Notes: generated by a model not told the origin, from the letters alone. A stretch of DNA of 46,741 nt from UBA1172 sp002457135 (GCA_965660935.1 CBFIBR010000015.1:1-46741), one strand, 5' to 3'. Shown: positions 1-8,532, counted from the first letter of the stretch. Numbers and translations: made by a program.

Positions 1-11
1 GGGAACTCTTC

Positions 12-30
12 AACAAAGCGTAACAAAGCG
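12..30. repeat. Short direct repeat AACAAAGCG x2
   Basis: The 9-mer AACAAAGCG occurs at 12-20 and again at 22-30, giving a 10-bp period. It is too short to assign a function and could be chance. Confidence 0.4.
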
Positions 31-215
31 CCAACGATCAGCAGCAAAAAGGTTACGTTGTAAGTAAAAAACAATTGCAGCCAGTTCTAAAACGAAAGCA
101 CACCTCCTAAAGAATTTAATGGGCTGTATGCTACTCCACGGTAGTGGGTAAATTGCTGGTAATTAAAACGCCGCAAAAAATAATTAAACGTGACCACATT
201 AGCAAACAGAATGTC

Positions 216-240
216 TGTACGTAAATTTGTACGTAAAATT
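216..240. repeat. Tandem repeat TGTACGTAAA x2 near the tRNA-Ser 3' end
   Basis: TGTACGTAAATT (216-227) is followed immediately by TGTACGTAAAATT (228-240). Repeats of this size beside a tRNA 3' end can be recombinase arm sites or repressor sites. That reading is inference; only the repeat itself is seen. Confidence 0.5.
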
Positions 241-288
241 CGGATCAACAATAAAAAATTTGTCTTTACAGCGGTTTGAGGAAGATAA

Positions 289-380
289 TGGCGGAGGGGA
301 AGGGATTCGAACCCCCGAAGGGAGTTTCCTCCCTTAACGATTTAGCAAACCGCCGCCTTCAGCCACTCGGCCACCCCTCC
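289..380 (-). tRNA. tRNA-Ser (anticodon GCU)
   Basis: Read on the minus strand, the acceptor strand GGAGGGG (380-374) pairs with CCCCTCC (299-293). These are followed by discriminator G (292) and an encoded CCA (291-289). The anticodon loop reads TTGCTAA, giving GCU, which reads AGC/AGU serine codons. A long variable arm (GGGAG GAAA CTCCC) marks a class II tRNA, as expected for serine. The T-arm reads GGGGG TTCGAAT CCCTT, whose outer base pairs are weak or G-U. The 3' end faces the AT-rich edge of the window, so the gene is a possible integration target. Confidence 0.95.
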
Positions 381-568
381 GCAAAAAGTGGGTATGGGGT
401 CAATGCCCCCACGGCGTATGCAGGAACCTGATTTACCCCTTGCAGGACTGGATGTCAAACGCCTTTGTCGTGGCCGGATCATCCATTATTGCGGGGCGTG
501 GGCAAGGCTGGCATGATGGGCCATTACCGAACCCTCATCACTGGAAAACCCCCGACTGGAAAACCGCC

Positions 569-1315
569 ATGATGCTCCCTGACGCACGGCTCATCGTCTT
601 TGACAAGGATGGTGTGCTGCTTGACCTCAACCAGACCTGGATGCCGCTGGTTGTCAGCCTGGCCGAACACCTCACCATGCGGGCCGAGGGGTGTGTGGAA
701 CGCGATGATCTGCTCGCCGCCGTCGGGGTGGAGATGATCCCCGGCACCGATGACGGCCAGATCCTGGAAAACAGCGTTTTTGCCGCCGGTACCTTTATGG
801 CGATGCGGGAAATCTGGCAGGAGATGGCCCCGGGGCTGAAATCCTTTTTTGAGGACAAGGCGCTCTATCGTGCTGAAATCCAGCGCATTCATGAAGCCAC
901 GGTCAAGGGCAACACCGTGGCCAAGGGCAATGTCGGGGATGAGCTGGAACGCCTGCGCGGGCAGGGCTATGCCCTCGCCGTTGCGACCAATGACACCACC
1001 TCCTCCGCCATGCTCAACCTCAATGACATGGGTATTGCCGATGCGTTTGATGCGATCATCTGCGCCGATAGCGGGTTCAACCGCAAGCCTGAACCCGACG
1101 GGTTGCTGGAGGCGTGCCGGATCGCCAGCTGCACCCCCGATCAGGCCATCATGGTGGGGGATACGCAGACCGACTGGCTCGCCGCCCATAACGCCGGGTA
1201 TGGCGGGTTCGTGGCGATTGCCGATGGTGCGCCCGAACTCCCCGGCTTCATCCCCTCGGCTGATCTGGTGCTGGCCGAAATTGACGGGCTGGCCCAGAGA
1301 TTGAAGGGATCATGA
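569..1315 (+). CDS. HAD-superfamily hydrolase, phosphoglycolate phosphatase-like
   Basis: This is a cytosolic phosphatase of HAD subfamily IA. All four HAD motifs are present: FDKDGVLLD with nucleophile D12 and acid D14, VATNDT (motif II Thr), the Lys of NRKPEPDG (motif III), and MVGDTQTDW (motif IV acids). A helical cap domain lies between motifs I and II. The frame stays open upstream to a TTG at 440, but those 43 residues are not protein-like, and HAD proteins normally begin just before motif I, so I start at the double ATG at 569/572. No strong ribosome-binding site is visible. The family acts on small phosphate esters such as 2-phosphoglycolate; the substrate here cannot be told from sequence alone. 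Confidence 0.88.
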   Translation: MMLPDARLIVFDKDGVLLDLNQTWMPLVVSLAEHLTMRAEGCVERDDLLAAVGVEMIPGTDDGQILENSVFAAGTFMAMREIWQEMAPGLKSFFEDKALYRAEIQRIHEATVKGNTVAKGNVGDELERLRGQGYALAVATNDTTSSAMLNLNDMGIADAFDAIICADSGFNRKPEPDGLLEACRIASCTPDQAIMVGDTQTDWLAAHNAGYGGFVAIADGAPELPGFIPSADLVLAEIDGLAQRLKGS

Positions 1316-1358
1316 GAGATTATAGGGGCGGGAGATTGAAGGCCGGGAGATTGAAGGG
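1297..1358 (+). repeat. Triplicated GAGATTGAAGG(G) between two genes
   Basis: GAGATTGAAGG occurs at 1297, 1332 and 1347. The first copy is the 3' end of the HAD gene and the others lie in the short gap before the DUF1905 gene. The last copy provides GAAGGG just upstream of the ATG at 1361 and may serve as its ribosome-binding site. The array looks like slippage duplication of a gene end. Confidence 0.5.
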
Positions 1359-1360
1359 CC

Positions 1361-1669
1361 ATGATCAGGCTTGAATATGAATTTGAGGCAGCGCTCTGGC
1401 TCTACCCCGGGATGGAGGGCTGGCATTTCATCACCCTGCCCGCCGATGCCGCCGAGGAAATCCGTTTCTTTCATCAAAAGAGACGCGGGTTCGGTTCAAT
1501 CCGGGTCAATATCCGCTGCGGTGATTGCGACTGGCGAACATCGATTTTCCCTGACAAAAACTCAGGTTCATTCATTTTCCCGGTAAAGGCATCAGTGCGA
1601 AAATCAGCCGGTCTGATGGCAGGCAAAACCGCGCAATACCACCTCGCCATTCTCGATGAACCAAGTTAG
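1361..1669 (+). CDS. DUF1905 domain protein
   Basis: This 102-residue protein matches the DUF1905 pattern from memory: a WHFITLP segment near residue 21, an RRGFGSIRVN segment near 41, the signature TSIFPDKNSGSFIFPVK near 60-76, then VRKSAGL. The family is small, predicted to fold as a beta-barrel, and has no established biochemical role; it sometimes occurs with a YdeI-type domain. The ATG at 1361 is preceded by GAAGGG. It follows the HAD gene by 45 nt on the same strand and may be co-transcribed. The fold assignment is firm, the function unknown. Confidence 0.85.
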   Translation: MIRLEYEFEAALWLYPGMEGWHFITLPADAAEEIRFFHQKRRGFGSIRVNIRCGDCDWRTSIFPDKNSGSFIFPVKASVRKSAGLMAGKTAQYHLAILDEPS

Positions 1670-1681
1670 GAGCGGGCCGGA

Positions 1682-3163
1682 TCAGCCGTCCAGCTTGGAT
1701 TTGAGCAGCTGGTTTACCATGCCCGGGTTGGCCTGGCCTTTTGAGGCCTTCATGACCTGGCCGACGAAGAAACCGAACAGTTTGTCCTTGCCGCCTCGAT
1801 ATTCATCGACCTTGTCCTGATTGGCGGCCAGAACGTCATCGATCATCGCCTCAATCGCGCCGGTATCGGAAACCTGCTTGAGGCCCTTTTCCTCAATGAT
1901 GGTGGTGGCGTTACCGCCTGTTTCCACCATCTCGGCAAAGACATCCTTGGCGATCCGGCCCGAGATCGTGCCATCACCGATCAGCCCGACCAGCTCACCC
2001 AGTTGCGATGGGGTAATCGGGCTTTCGGCCAGTGTCTTGCCCAGCTTGTTGAGCGCGCCAAACAGCTCCACCGTCATCCAGTTGGCGGCGAGTTTTGCAT
2101 CACGCCCCTTGGCCACATCCTCATAAAAGGCGGCGGTGGCGCGGTCTTCGCTTATCACCGTGGCATCATAGGGGCTGAGGCCGAAATCATTGATTAGCCT
2201 TGCTTTCAGCGCATCAGGCAACTCAGGCAGGTTCTGTTTCAGCCCGTCCACCCAGTCCTGATCCAGTTGCAGCGGCAACAGGTCAGGGTCAGGGAAATAG
2301 CGGTAATCGTGGGCATCTTCCTTGGAACGCATGGCCCGGGTCATGCCCGTTGACGTATCAAAGAGGCGGGTTTCCTGATCAATCCGGCCGCCATCTTCAA
2401 GGATTTCGATCTGGCGGGCGACCTCATAATTGATGGCCATGCCGATAAAGCGGATCGAGTTCAGGTTCTTGGTTTCGGTGCGGGTGCCGAGCGCCTCCCC
2501 CGGGCGGCGTACCGAAACGTTGCAGTCAGCCCGCATCGAGCCTTCTTCCATGTTGCCATCACAGGTCCCGAGAAAGCGCAGGATTGAGCGCAGCTTGGTG
2601 ACATAGGCCCCGGCCTCCTCAGCCGAACGCATATCCGGGCGGGAGACGATTTCCATCAGCGCAACCCCTGACCGGTTCAGGTCGATATAGGATTTGCTGG
2701 GGTGCTGGTCATGCAGGGATTTGCCGGCATCCTGTTCAAGATGCAGGCGTTCGATCCCGATATCACGGCTGCTGCCATCGGCCAGATCAATCGTGATGCT
2801 GCCCTCACCCACGATGGGCTGCTGGTACTGGCTGATCTGATAGCCTTGTGGCAGGTCGGCGTAGAAATAGTTCTTGCGGTCAAAGACACTGAACAGGTTA
2901 ATTTCAGCATTCAGGCCAAGACCGGTTTTAACCGCCTGTTCAACACAGAACCTGTTGATCACCGGCAGCATGCCCGGCATGGCGGCATCAACCAGCGAGA
3001 CATGCTCATTCGGGCCTGCACCAAACGATGCTGATGATCCTGAAAACAGTTTCGACTGGCTGGAAACCTGGGCGTGGACTTCCAGCCCGATGACCACTTC
3101 CCATAAACCGGTGCGGCCTTCAACCAGGGCTGGCTTTGCTTCCGTCATGGTCTGTTCGGTCAT
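1682..3163 (-). CDS. gatB: Aspartyl/glutamyl-tRNA(Asn/Gln) amidotransferase subunit B
   Basis: GatB is the kinase and tRNA-binding subunit of GatCAB. The complex phosphorylates and then amidates Glu-tRNA(Gln) and/or Asp-tRNA(Asn), using ammonia channelled from GatA. The N-terminal cradle domain shows VIGLEVHAQ and SKLFSGS, then FDRKNYFYADLPQGYQISQ and the RPDMRSAEEAGAY region. The C-terminal YqeY-like tail ends in GQVMKASKGQANPGMVNQLLKSKL. Its length of 493 residues is usual. The ATG overlaps the gatA stop by 4 nt (ATGA), which fits translational coupling in the order gatC-gatA-gatB. Most alphaproteobacteria use this indirect route to Gln-tRNA. Confidence 0.97.
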   Translation of the reverse strand: MTEQTMTEAKPALVEGRTGLWEVVIGLEVHAQVSSQSKLFSGSSASFGAGPNEHVSLVDAAMPGMLPVINRFCVEQAVKTGLGLNAEINLFSVFDRKNYFYADLPQGYQISQYQQPIVGEGSITIDLADGSSRDIGIERLHLEQDAGKSLHDQHPSKSYIDLNRSGVALMEIVSRPDMRSAEEAGAYVTKLRSILRFLGTCDGNMEEGSMRADCNVSVRRPGEALGTRTETKNLNSIRFIGMAINYEVARQIEILEDGGRIDQETRLFDTSTGMTRAMRSKEDAHDYRYFPDPDLLPLQLDQDWVDGLKQNLPELPDALKARLINDFGLSPYDATVISEDRATAAFYEDVAKGRDAKLAANWMTVELFGALNKLGKTLAESPITPSQLGELVGLIGDGTISGRIAKDVFAEMVETGGNATTIIEEKGLKQVSDTGAIEAMIDDVLAANQDKVDEYRGGKDKLFGFFVGQVMKASKGQANPGMVNQLLKSKLDG

Positions 3164-4641
3164 TGACGTGCTCCTGCGGCGCGGCTGGCGATGGCGTTGA
3201 ACCCGGCTGCCTTTTCCAGCACCCGGCCAGCGCGAACCAGCGTATCTTCACGGAATGATGGGGCAATCAGTTGCAGCCCCAGCGGCAGGCCTTCACCAGA
3301 CAGCCCGGCCGGAACCGCCATGGCGGGAACACCGGCAAGGCTGGCGGGAACAGTGAAGACATCATTGAGGTACATGGTTACGGGATCGGTGACTTCCTGA
3401 CCAACCGGGAATGATGCGCTCGGCGTGGCCGGGGTCAGCAGCAGATCAACCCCCTCAAACACCGAAATGAAATCCTGCTGGATCAGGCGGCGGGTTTTCT
3501 GTGCCTTGAGGTAATAGGCATCATAATAGCCTGCTGACAGAACATAGGTGCCGATCAGCACACGGCGCTGAACCTCGGCCCCGAAACCGGCGGCACGGGT
3601 GTTGGCGTACATCTCATCAAGGCTGGAGGCATCAATGCGCTGGCCATAACGGACACCATCATAACGGGCGAGGTTGGATGATGCCTCGGCCGGGGCGATG
3701 ATATAATAGGTCGGCAGGGCATAGCTTGTATGCGGCAGGGACACCTCAACGCAGGTTGCGCCCGCGTCTTCCATCCAGCGCCGCCCCTCATCCCATAATC
3801 TGGCAATGCTTTCATCCATGCCATCCATGGTGTATTCAGCCGGGATGCCCACGGTCATGCCCTTGATACCGTCTTCGAGACCGCTCAAGAGATCGCCCAT
3901 ATCCTCCTGAACCGAGGTTGAATCCCCCGGATCATGGCTGGCCATGGATTGCAGCATCAGGGCTGTATCCTCAACACTGCGGGCCAGCGGACCCGCCTGA
4001 TCAAGCGATGACGCAAAGGCGACAATGCCCCGGCGTGAACAGCGTCCATAGGTTGGTTTCAGCCCGACAATGCCGCAGAACGCCGCTGGCTGGCGGATCG
4101 ACCCGCCGGTATCGGTTCCGGTTGCCATCAGGCTGGATCGCGCCGCCACCGATGCCGCCGAGCCGCCCGATGATCCACCGGGAACATAATCGGCATCATC
4201 AGCCGTGGTCCAGGGTGAGATCACCGGCCCGAAGGCACTGGTTTCATTGGCTGATCCCATGGCAAACTCATCACAGTTGAGCTTGCCCAGCATGACCGCG
4301 CCATCAGCCCAGAGATTGGCCGTAACCGTGCTTTCATAAGCCGGGTTGAAGCCTTTCAGGATATTCGAACAGGCGGTGGTTTCAACGCCTTCGGTGCAGA
4401 AGAGGTCCTTGACACCAAGCGGAATGCCCTCAAGCGGGCCAGCGTTGCCACTGGCAATGCGCTCATCACTGGCTTTGGCCATATCCATGGCCTTTTCCGG
4501 TGTCAGCACGGTGTAGGCGTTGAGGGCTTCGGTTTCAGTCGCGGCGTTGAGATAGGCCTCCGTCAGCTCGACTGCCTTGATGTCTTTCTGGTCGAGGGCG
4601 TGGCGCGCCTCGGTGGCGGTGAGCGAGAGCAGATCAGTCAT
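3160..4641 (-). CDS. gatA: Aspartyl/glutamyl-tRNA(Asn/Gln) amidotransferase subunit A
   Basis: GatA is the amidase subunit that releases ammonia from glutamine for GatB. It belongs to the amidase-signature family with a Ser-cisSer-Lys triad. I see K78 in LGVKDLF, the cis-Ser in PGGSSGGSAAS (157/158) and the nucleophile S181 in GTDTGGSIRQP. The GIVGLKPTYG segment follows as expected. The 493-residue length is normal for the family. The gene starts 9 nt after the gatC stop and ends overlapping the gatB start by 4 nt. Confidence 0.97.
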   Translation of the reverse strand: MTDLLSLTATEARHALDQKDIKAVELTEAYLNAATETEALNAYTVLTPEKAMDMAKASDERIASGNAGPLEGIPLGVKDLFCTEGVETTACSNILKGFNPAYESTVTANLWADGAVMLGKLNCDEFAMGSANETSAFGPVISPWTTADDADYVPGGSSGGSAASVAARSSLMATGTDTGGSIRQPAAFCGIVGLKPTYGRCSRRGIVAFASSLDQAGPLARSVEDTALMLQSMASHDPGDSTSVQEDMGDLLSGLEDGIKGMTVGIPAEYTMDGMDESIARLWDEGRRWMEDAGATCVEVSLPHTSYALPTYYIIAPAEASSNLARYDGVRYGQRIDASSLDEMYANTRAAGFGAEVQRRVLIGTYVLSAGYYDAYYLKAQKTRRLIQQDFISVFEGVDLLLTPATPSASFPVGQEVTDPVTMYLNDVFTVPASLAGVPAMAVPAGLSGEGLPLGLQLIAPSFREDTLVRAGRVLEKAAGFNAIASRAAGARQ

Positions 4642-4650
4642 CCCCGCCCC

Positions 4651-4938
4651 CTATTCCACAACCTTGGGGACGGCAAAGAAACCGGATGCGCTCTCAGGCG
4701 CGTTGCCCAGCACTTTTTCGGCCTTGTCGCCATCGGTGACAGCATCCTCGCGCATTGGCAGGGCATGGCCCGTGACCGAGGCCAGCGGTTCCACCTGATC
4801 GGTATCAACCTCATTCAACTGTTCAATCCAGTTGAGGATATGGGAGAGTTCGGTGGCCAGGGCCTCCTGCCTCTCTTCGGGGACGTTGATGCGCGCCAGG
4901 CGGGCGATGCGGGATACCGTGGAAGTGTCGACAGACAT
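4651..4938 (-). CDS. gatC: Aspartyl/glutamyl-tRNA(Asn/Gln) amidotransferase subunit C
   Basis: GatC is the small subunit that wraps around GatA and GatB and stabilises the complex. From the ATG at 4938 the product is 95 residues, the usual length, starting MSVDTSTVSRIARLARI. It has the LSHILNWIEQLNEVDTDQVEPLASV helix and linker, and ends with the typical APESASGFFAVPKVVE. The frame is open upstream to 4995, but that extension is not conserved in character. It is the first gene of the gatCAB operon, divergent from ruvX across a 62-nt gap; a TATAGA (minus strand, 4954-4949) could be its -10 element. Confidence 0.93.
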   Translation of the reverse strand: MSVDTSTVSRIARLARINVPEERQEALATELSHILNWIEQLNEVDTDQVEPLASVTGHALPMREDAVTDGDKAEKVLGNAPESASGFFAVPKVVE

Positions 4939-5000
4939 GGCCGAATACTCTATAGGACGAAGTGTTAATTCTTTTACAATGACGGGTAATACCACCGGAT

Positions 5001-5486
5001 ATGGCTCTATGCAAGACAGAGGAAATGCGCGGCCTCGTTGGCTCAGCCCAGCGACTGATGGGGCTGGATGTGGGCAAGAAGACCATCGGCATTGCCACCT
5101 GTGATGCCGGCTGGCGCATCGCCACCGCGCATTCGATCCTGCGGCGGAGCAAATTCACCGCCGACATGGATGTGCTGTTCACCCTTATCACCGAGCTTGG
5201 GGATATCGGCGGGCTGGTCATCGGCTGGCCCGTCAACATGGATGGCAGTGAAGGCCCGCGTTGCGATGCCACCCGTGATTTCGCCCATGCGCTGATGCGG
5301 AAACGCGCTGAAATGGGGCTGGATGATCTGCCGATTGCGTTTCACGATGAACGGCTTTCAACCGAGGCGGTGGAACGCGCCATGCTGGAAGGCGACCTGA
5401 CCCGTCAACGCCGTCATGATCGCCGTGATGCCCTCGCCGCAGCGTGGATTCTGCAAGGGTTTATCGACGGAAACAGAGGTGACTAG
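5001..5486 (+). CDS. ruvX: Putative pre-16S rRNA nuclease / Holliday junction resolvase-like YqgF (RuvX)
   Basis: This is an RNase H-fold nuclease of the YqgF family, implicated in 16S rRNA 5'-end maturation and historically annotated as a Holliday junction resolvase. Conserved acidic positions sit in LMGLDVGKKTIGIA (first strand Asp), HDERLSTEAVE (Glu) and RRDALAAAWILQGF (Asp). The family GWPVNMDGSEGPRC motif is present near residue 76. The product is 161 residues from the ATG at 5001; an in-frame ATG at 5025 is an alternative start. It is divergent from gatC and convergent with the DUF3574 gene. Confidence 0.92.
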   Translation: MALCKTEEMRGLVGSAQRLMGLDVGKKTIGIATCDAGWRIATAHSILRRSKFTADMDVLFTLITELGDIGGLVIGWPVNMDGSEGPRCDATRDFAHALMRKRAEMGLDDLPIAFHDERLSTEAVERAMLEGDLTRQRRHDRRDALAAAWILQGFIDGNRGD

Positions 5487-5500
5487 CGGACCAGAGGTGA

Positions 5501-6013
5501 TTAACCGTCGCGTGAAATGAACCTGACGCAGGCCGGATCATCCGCCCTCAGGACAACGCCGCGCTGGAACCGGGCCAGATAGGCATCCGAAATAGCCTTC
5601 ATCACCTCATCCTTGGTGCCATCATGCAACAGCAGCAGCAGCTTGGCATCCTCACTGTAGAACTGGCCCTCAGCCCCCCAGTAGCCGTTGGCAGACAGCA
5701 CCGTGAACCCGTCCGGCAGACGCGGGCGGATTTCATCCTCAAGGAAGGCCAGCCAGTCCGCCTCATTCACCTTGATGCCGCCATCTTCGCCCTGCCCCAT
5801 GAACAGCTTTGTTTCGACCCAGGCATCATCATCACAGGCGTGGCGCATCATCTTGTCGTAACGGCCGGATTTTTCCTCAACCTTGCCGCGCCAGTCATGC
5901 CCCCATCCCCTATCGCCGGATCCACCGCTGACCCAGTTTGCGATCGCCAGCACAACGACCAGCAGCACCAGCACCGACAGGTAAGGATGTTTATGGTGAA
6001 AGGGTTGCGACAT
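5501..6013 (-). CDS. DUF3574 membrane-anchored or exported protein
   Basis: The 170-residue product begins MSQPFHHKHPYLS, followed by a hydrophobic segment (about residues 12-29) that looks like an uncleaved anchor or signal. The C-terminal domain matches DUF3574 from memory: WVETKLFMGQ, a WLAFLEDEIRPRLPDGFTVLSANGYW core, then a beta strand and helix. The ATG at 6013 is chosen because GGAGG sits 6 nt upstream. The open frame runs far beyond this into pyrB antisense and is not real there. No function is established for the family. It is divergent from pyrB. Confidence 0.82.
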   Translation of the reverse strand: MSQPFHHKHPYLSVLVLLVVVLAIANWVSGGSGDRGWGHDWRGKVEEKSGRYDKMMRHACDDDAWVETKLFMGQGEDGGIKVNEADWLAFLEDEIRPRLPDGFTVLSANGYWGAEGQFYSEDAKLLLLLHDGTKDEVMKAISDAYLARFQRGVVLRADDPACVRFISRDG

Positions 6014-6190
6014 CAAAGCCTCCATCAATAGCCGACGGCGGGGCGGCGCCCCGATGGGTAACACAATGGAAAGCAACGGAAATATCGTCAGTTTTTTTAT
6101 TATGGCAAAGAAATCATGGTCGTCAACAGGCTTTGCCAGATGGTGCATTCTCCCCTTGCCGGGGCGGCGGATGCGATATATAAGGTGGCC

Positions 6191-7240
6191 ATGGCCAAAT
6201 CGACCGACGCCAAGGGCATTGAACCCGACACTCCCCGCGCCAGCACGATGGCGCAAGACCCCGCCGTTATTTCCAGGCATATTGACCAGGCCCGCAACCC
6301 CGGCAGCGTTGCCATGATCAGCCGTGATCACCTGTTGGGGATTGAGGGGATGAACCGGCTTGAGATCGAACACCTGCTTGATCGCGCCAACCAGTTTGCC
6401 GACCTGCCCCGGGGGGAAGTGCTGCCTCACCTGAAGGGCGTTACAGTCTTTAACCTGTTCTTTGAGAACTCAACTCGGACGCGGGTTTCGTTTGATCTGG
6501 CGGCACGCCGGATCGGTGCCTCGGTGGTTGGTGTTCCTGTTTCCACCTCATCGATCAAAAAGGGCGAAAGCCTGCTTGATACCGCGGTCACCCTCAACGC
6601 CATGCACCCCGATATTCTGGTCATGCGACACCATAATTCAGGGGCGGCGCTGCTGTTGTCACGGCATGTTGATGCCGCCGTTATCAATGCCGGTGATGGC
6701 CGCCACGAACACCCGACCCAGGCCCTGCTCGATGCGCTCACCATCCGCCGCCGTCTCGGTGACATCACGGGGCTGAAAATCGCGATCTGCGGGGATATTG
6801 CCAATAGCCGTGTGGCGCGTTCGAACATCCACCTCCTGTCCACCCTTGGGGCGGAAATCAGGCTGGTCAGCCCGTCAACGCTGTTGCCCGCCGGGATTGA
6901 TGCCATGGGGGTTGAAACCCATCACGACATGATCGAGGGCATCAGGGGCGTTGATATTGTCATGCTGCTCAGGCTCCAGACTGAACGCATGCAGGGGACT
7001 GAAACACCCTCCCAGCGCGAATATTTCCATCTCTTCGGGCTTGATGCCGAAAAACTCTCCAGTGCCTCGCCCGGTGCACTGATCATGCATCCCGGTCCGA
7101 TGAACAGGGGTGTTGAAATTGACAGCGCGCTGGCCGATGACCATGAACGCAGCCTTATCACCACCCAGGTTGAAATGGGCGTGGCGATCCGCATGGCCTG
7201 TCTTGAGGCCGTGGCCGCCCGCCGCAAGGGGGCATCATGA
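6191..7240 (+). CDS. pyrB: Aspartate carbamoyltransferase catalytic subunit
   Basis: ATCase joins carbamoyl phosphate and aspartate, the first committed step of pyrimidine synthesis. The carbamoyl-phosphate loop FENSTRTRVSFDLAARR, the KKGESLLDT loop, the HEHPTQALLDALT motif and the MHPGPMNRG segment are all present. I start at the ATG at 6191, preceded by AAGGTGG; an in-frame ATG at 6116 would add 25 residues of poor composition. The product has a somewhat long N-terminal leader (about 35 residues) before HLLGIEGM. Its stop overlaps the next gene's ATG by 4 nt (ATGA), so the two are probably made together, which matters given the defective metal site of the neighbour. Confidence 0.95.
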   Translation: MAKSTDAKGIEPDTPRASTMAQDPAVISRHIDQARNPGSVAMISRDHLLGIEGMNRLEIEHLLDRANQFADLPRGEVLPHLKGVTVFNLFFENSTRTRVSFDLAARRIGASVVGVPVSTSSIKKGESLLDTAVTLNAMHPDILVMRHHNSGAALLLSRHVDAAVINAGDGRHEHPTQALLDALTIRRRLGDITGLKIAICGDIANSRVARSNIHLLSTLGAEIRLVSPSTLLPAGIDAMGVETHHDMIEGIRGVDIVMLLRLQTERMQGTETPSQREYFHLFGLDAEKLSSASPGALIMHPGPMNRGVEIDSALADDHERSLITTQVEMGVAIRMACLEAVAARRKGAS

Positions 7241-8532
7241 CCGCGCTCTATTTCAGGGATGCCCGGCTGATTGACCCGGCCTCGGGCATGGATGAAAACG
7301 GTTGCCTGATTGTTCAGGATGGTGTCATCAGCGCCGCCGGTTCTGCCGGGGCGGTGGGCAAACCGCCCAAGGATGCAACCATCATTGATGCCAGGGGCGC
7401 GGTGCTGGCCCCGGGGCTGATCGACATGCGGGTGCAATCCCGCAACCCCGGCCATGCCTATAAGGAAAGCCGGGCCTCACTCGCCAGGGCGGCGGCGGCG
7501 GGGGGGATCACCTCCATGGTCTGCCTGCCCAATACCGACCCGGTGCTGGATGATCCGGATAGTCTGGCGGCCCTGATCCGTCCTGATCAGGGGCTGGAAA
7601 GCCCAAGGCTCTATGCCTACGGGGCGGCGACACGCGGGCTTGAGGATAAAGCCATGGCCGAACTGGGGCTGCTGGCTGAGGCCGGGGCCGTCGGTTTCAC
7701 CAACGCAACCCGCCCGATTGCCGATAGTCTGGTGATGCGCCGTATCATGGATTACGCCGCCATGCTCGACAAACCCGTGATCCAGCACGCCGAGGACCCG
7801 TCGCTGGCCAATGACGGTGAAATGCACGAAAGCGAAAATTCAACCCGGCTTGGCCTGCGCGGTATCCCAGCCGAGGCCGAAGAGATCATGATTGCCCGTG
7901 ACCTGACGCTGGCCCGCCTGACGGGCGCCCGTTACCACGTTGCCCATGCCTCAACCCGCAAGGGCATCAACCTGATCCGTCAGGCCAAGGCCGATGGCAT
8001 CAGCGTCACCTGTGATACCGCTCCGCCCTATTTCATGCTCAATGATCTGGCCCTGATGGAATACGATACCCGGTTCCAGCTGTCGCCGCCCCTGCGCAGT
8101 GAGGATGATCGTCAGGCGATCAGGGAGGCGATTGCCGATGGCACAATCGACTGTATCGCCAGTGACCACGCCCCCCATGACCGCGATTCCAAGCTGCTGC
8201 CCTTCGGGCTGGCGGCACGCGGGGCCTCAGGGCTGGAAACGCTGCTGGCCATGGTGATCGGGCTTTCCATTGATGGTGTTATCTCGCTCAAGCGCGGGCT
8301 TGAGATGGTCAGCACTGCCCCTGCCACCCTGTTTGATCTGCCGGGCGGCAGCCTGACACCGGGTTCGGCGGCTGATCTGGTGCTGATTGACCCTGAACGG
8401 GGCTGGCAGGTGCGCGGCGATGCCTTCCATTCCCTTTCGGCCAGCACCCCGTTCGAAGGCCAGCCGGTTCAGGGGGCCGTTATCGGAACCTGGGTTGGCG
8501 GCACCAGAATCCATCCTGACAATCAGGAATAA
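7237..8532 (+). CDS. Dihydroorotase-like protein lacking the HxH metal motif (probable non-catalytic PyrC')
   Basis: The protein has the full length (431 residues) and fold of a class I dihydroorotase: PGLID at 59-63, GGITSMVCLPNTDP, KPVIQHAED, YHVAHAST and IASDHAPHD. However, the expected HxH ligand pair after PGLIDM is R65-V66-Q67. The segment that normally supplies a bridging Asp (FSDDG type) reads FTNAT, and the usual PHHL segment reads APPYF. Several ligands of the binuclear metal site are therefore missing. In pseudomonads a comparable inactive homologue, PyrC', is encoded beside pyrB and is needed to assemble the ATCase dodecamer. The 4-nt overlap with pyrB supports the same role here. 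A true dihydroorotase would then be encoded elsewhere. Confidence 0.88.
   Translation: MTALYFRDARLIDPASGMDENGCLIVQDGVISAAGSAGAVGKPPKDATIIDARGAVLAPGLIDMRVQSRNPGHAYKESRASLARAAAAGGITSMVCLPNTDPVLDDPDSLAALIRPDQGLESPRLYAYGAATRGLEDKAMAELGLLAEAGAVGFTNATRPIADSLVMRRIMDYAAMLDKPVIQHAEDPSLANDGEMHESENSTRLGLRGIPAEAEEIMIARDLTLARLTGARYHVAHASTRKGINLIRQAKADGISVTCDTAPPYFMLNDLALMEYDTRFQLSPPLRSEDDRQAIREAIADGTIDCIASDHAPHDRDSKLLPFGLAARGASGLETLLAMVIGLSIDGVISLKRGLEMVSTAPATLFDLPGGSLTPGSAADLVLIDPERGWQVRGDAFHSLSASTPFEGQPVQGAVIGTWVGGTRIHPDNQE

Larger units (their letters stand above)
1..288. other. AT-rich edge region without a convincing gene
   Basis: The stretch is clearly more AT-rich than the gene-dense DNA that follows and contains no reading frame with a start, ribosome-binding site and protein-like composition. 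It holds two short direct repeats, listed separately. It lies directly beyond the 3' end of the tRNA-Ser gene, which is a common place for integrated elements to begin. Whether it is the end of such an element cannot be decided without the sequence to the left. Confidence 0.5.

Noticed and set aside
45..190. A minus-strand frame with AGGAGG upstream, in the left AT-rich region
   Set aside because: The strong AGGAGG at about 105-110 is not followed by a start codon leading to more than about 17 codons. The longer open frame there has no start codon of its own.
524..1189. Long minus-strand frame opposite the HAD gene
   Set aside because: It is antisense to a gene with all four HAD motifs, and its composition (His/Gly/Pro-rich) is typical of a shadow frame in GC-rich DNA.
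6026..6430. Upstream extension of the DUF3574 frame to 6430
   Set aside because: The extension runs antisense through pyrB and lacks protein-like character; GGAGG before the ATG at 6013 sets the start.
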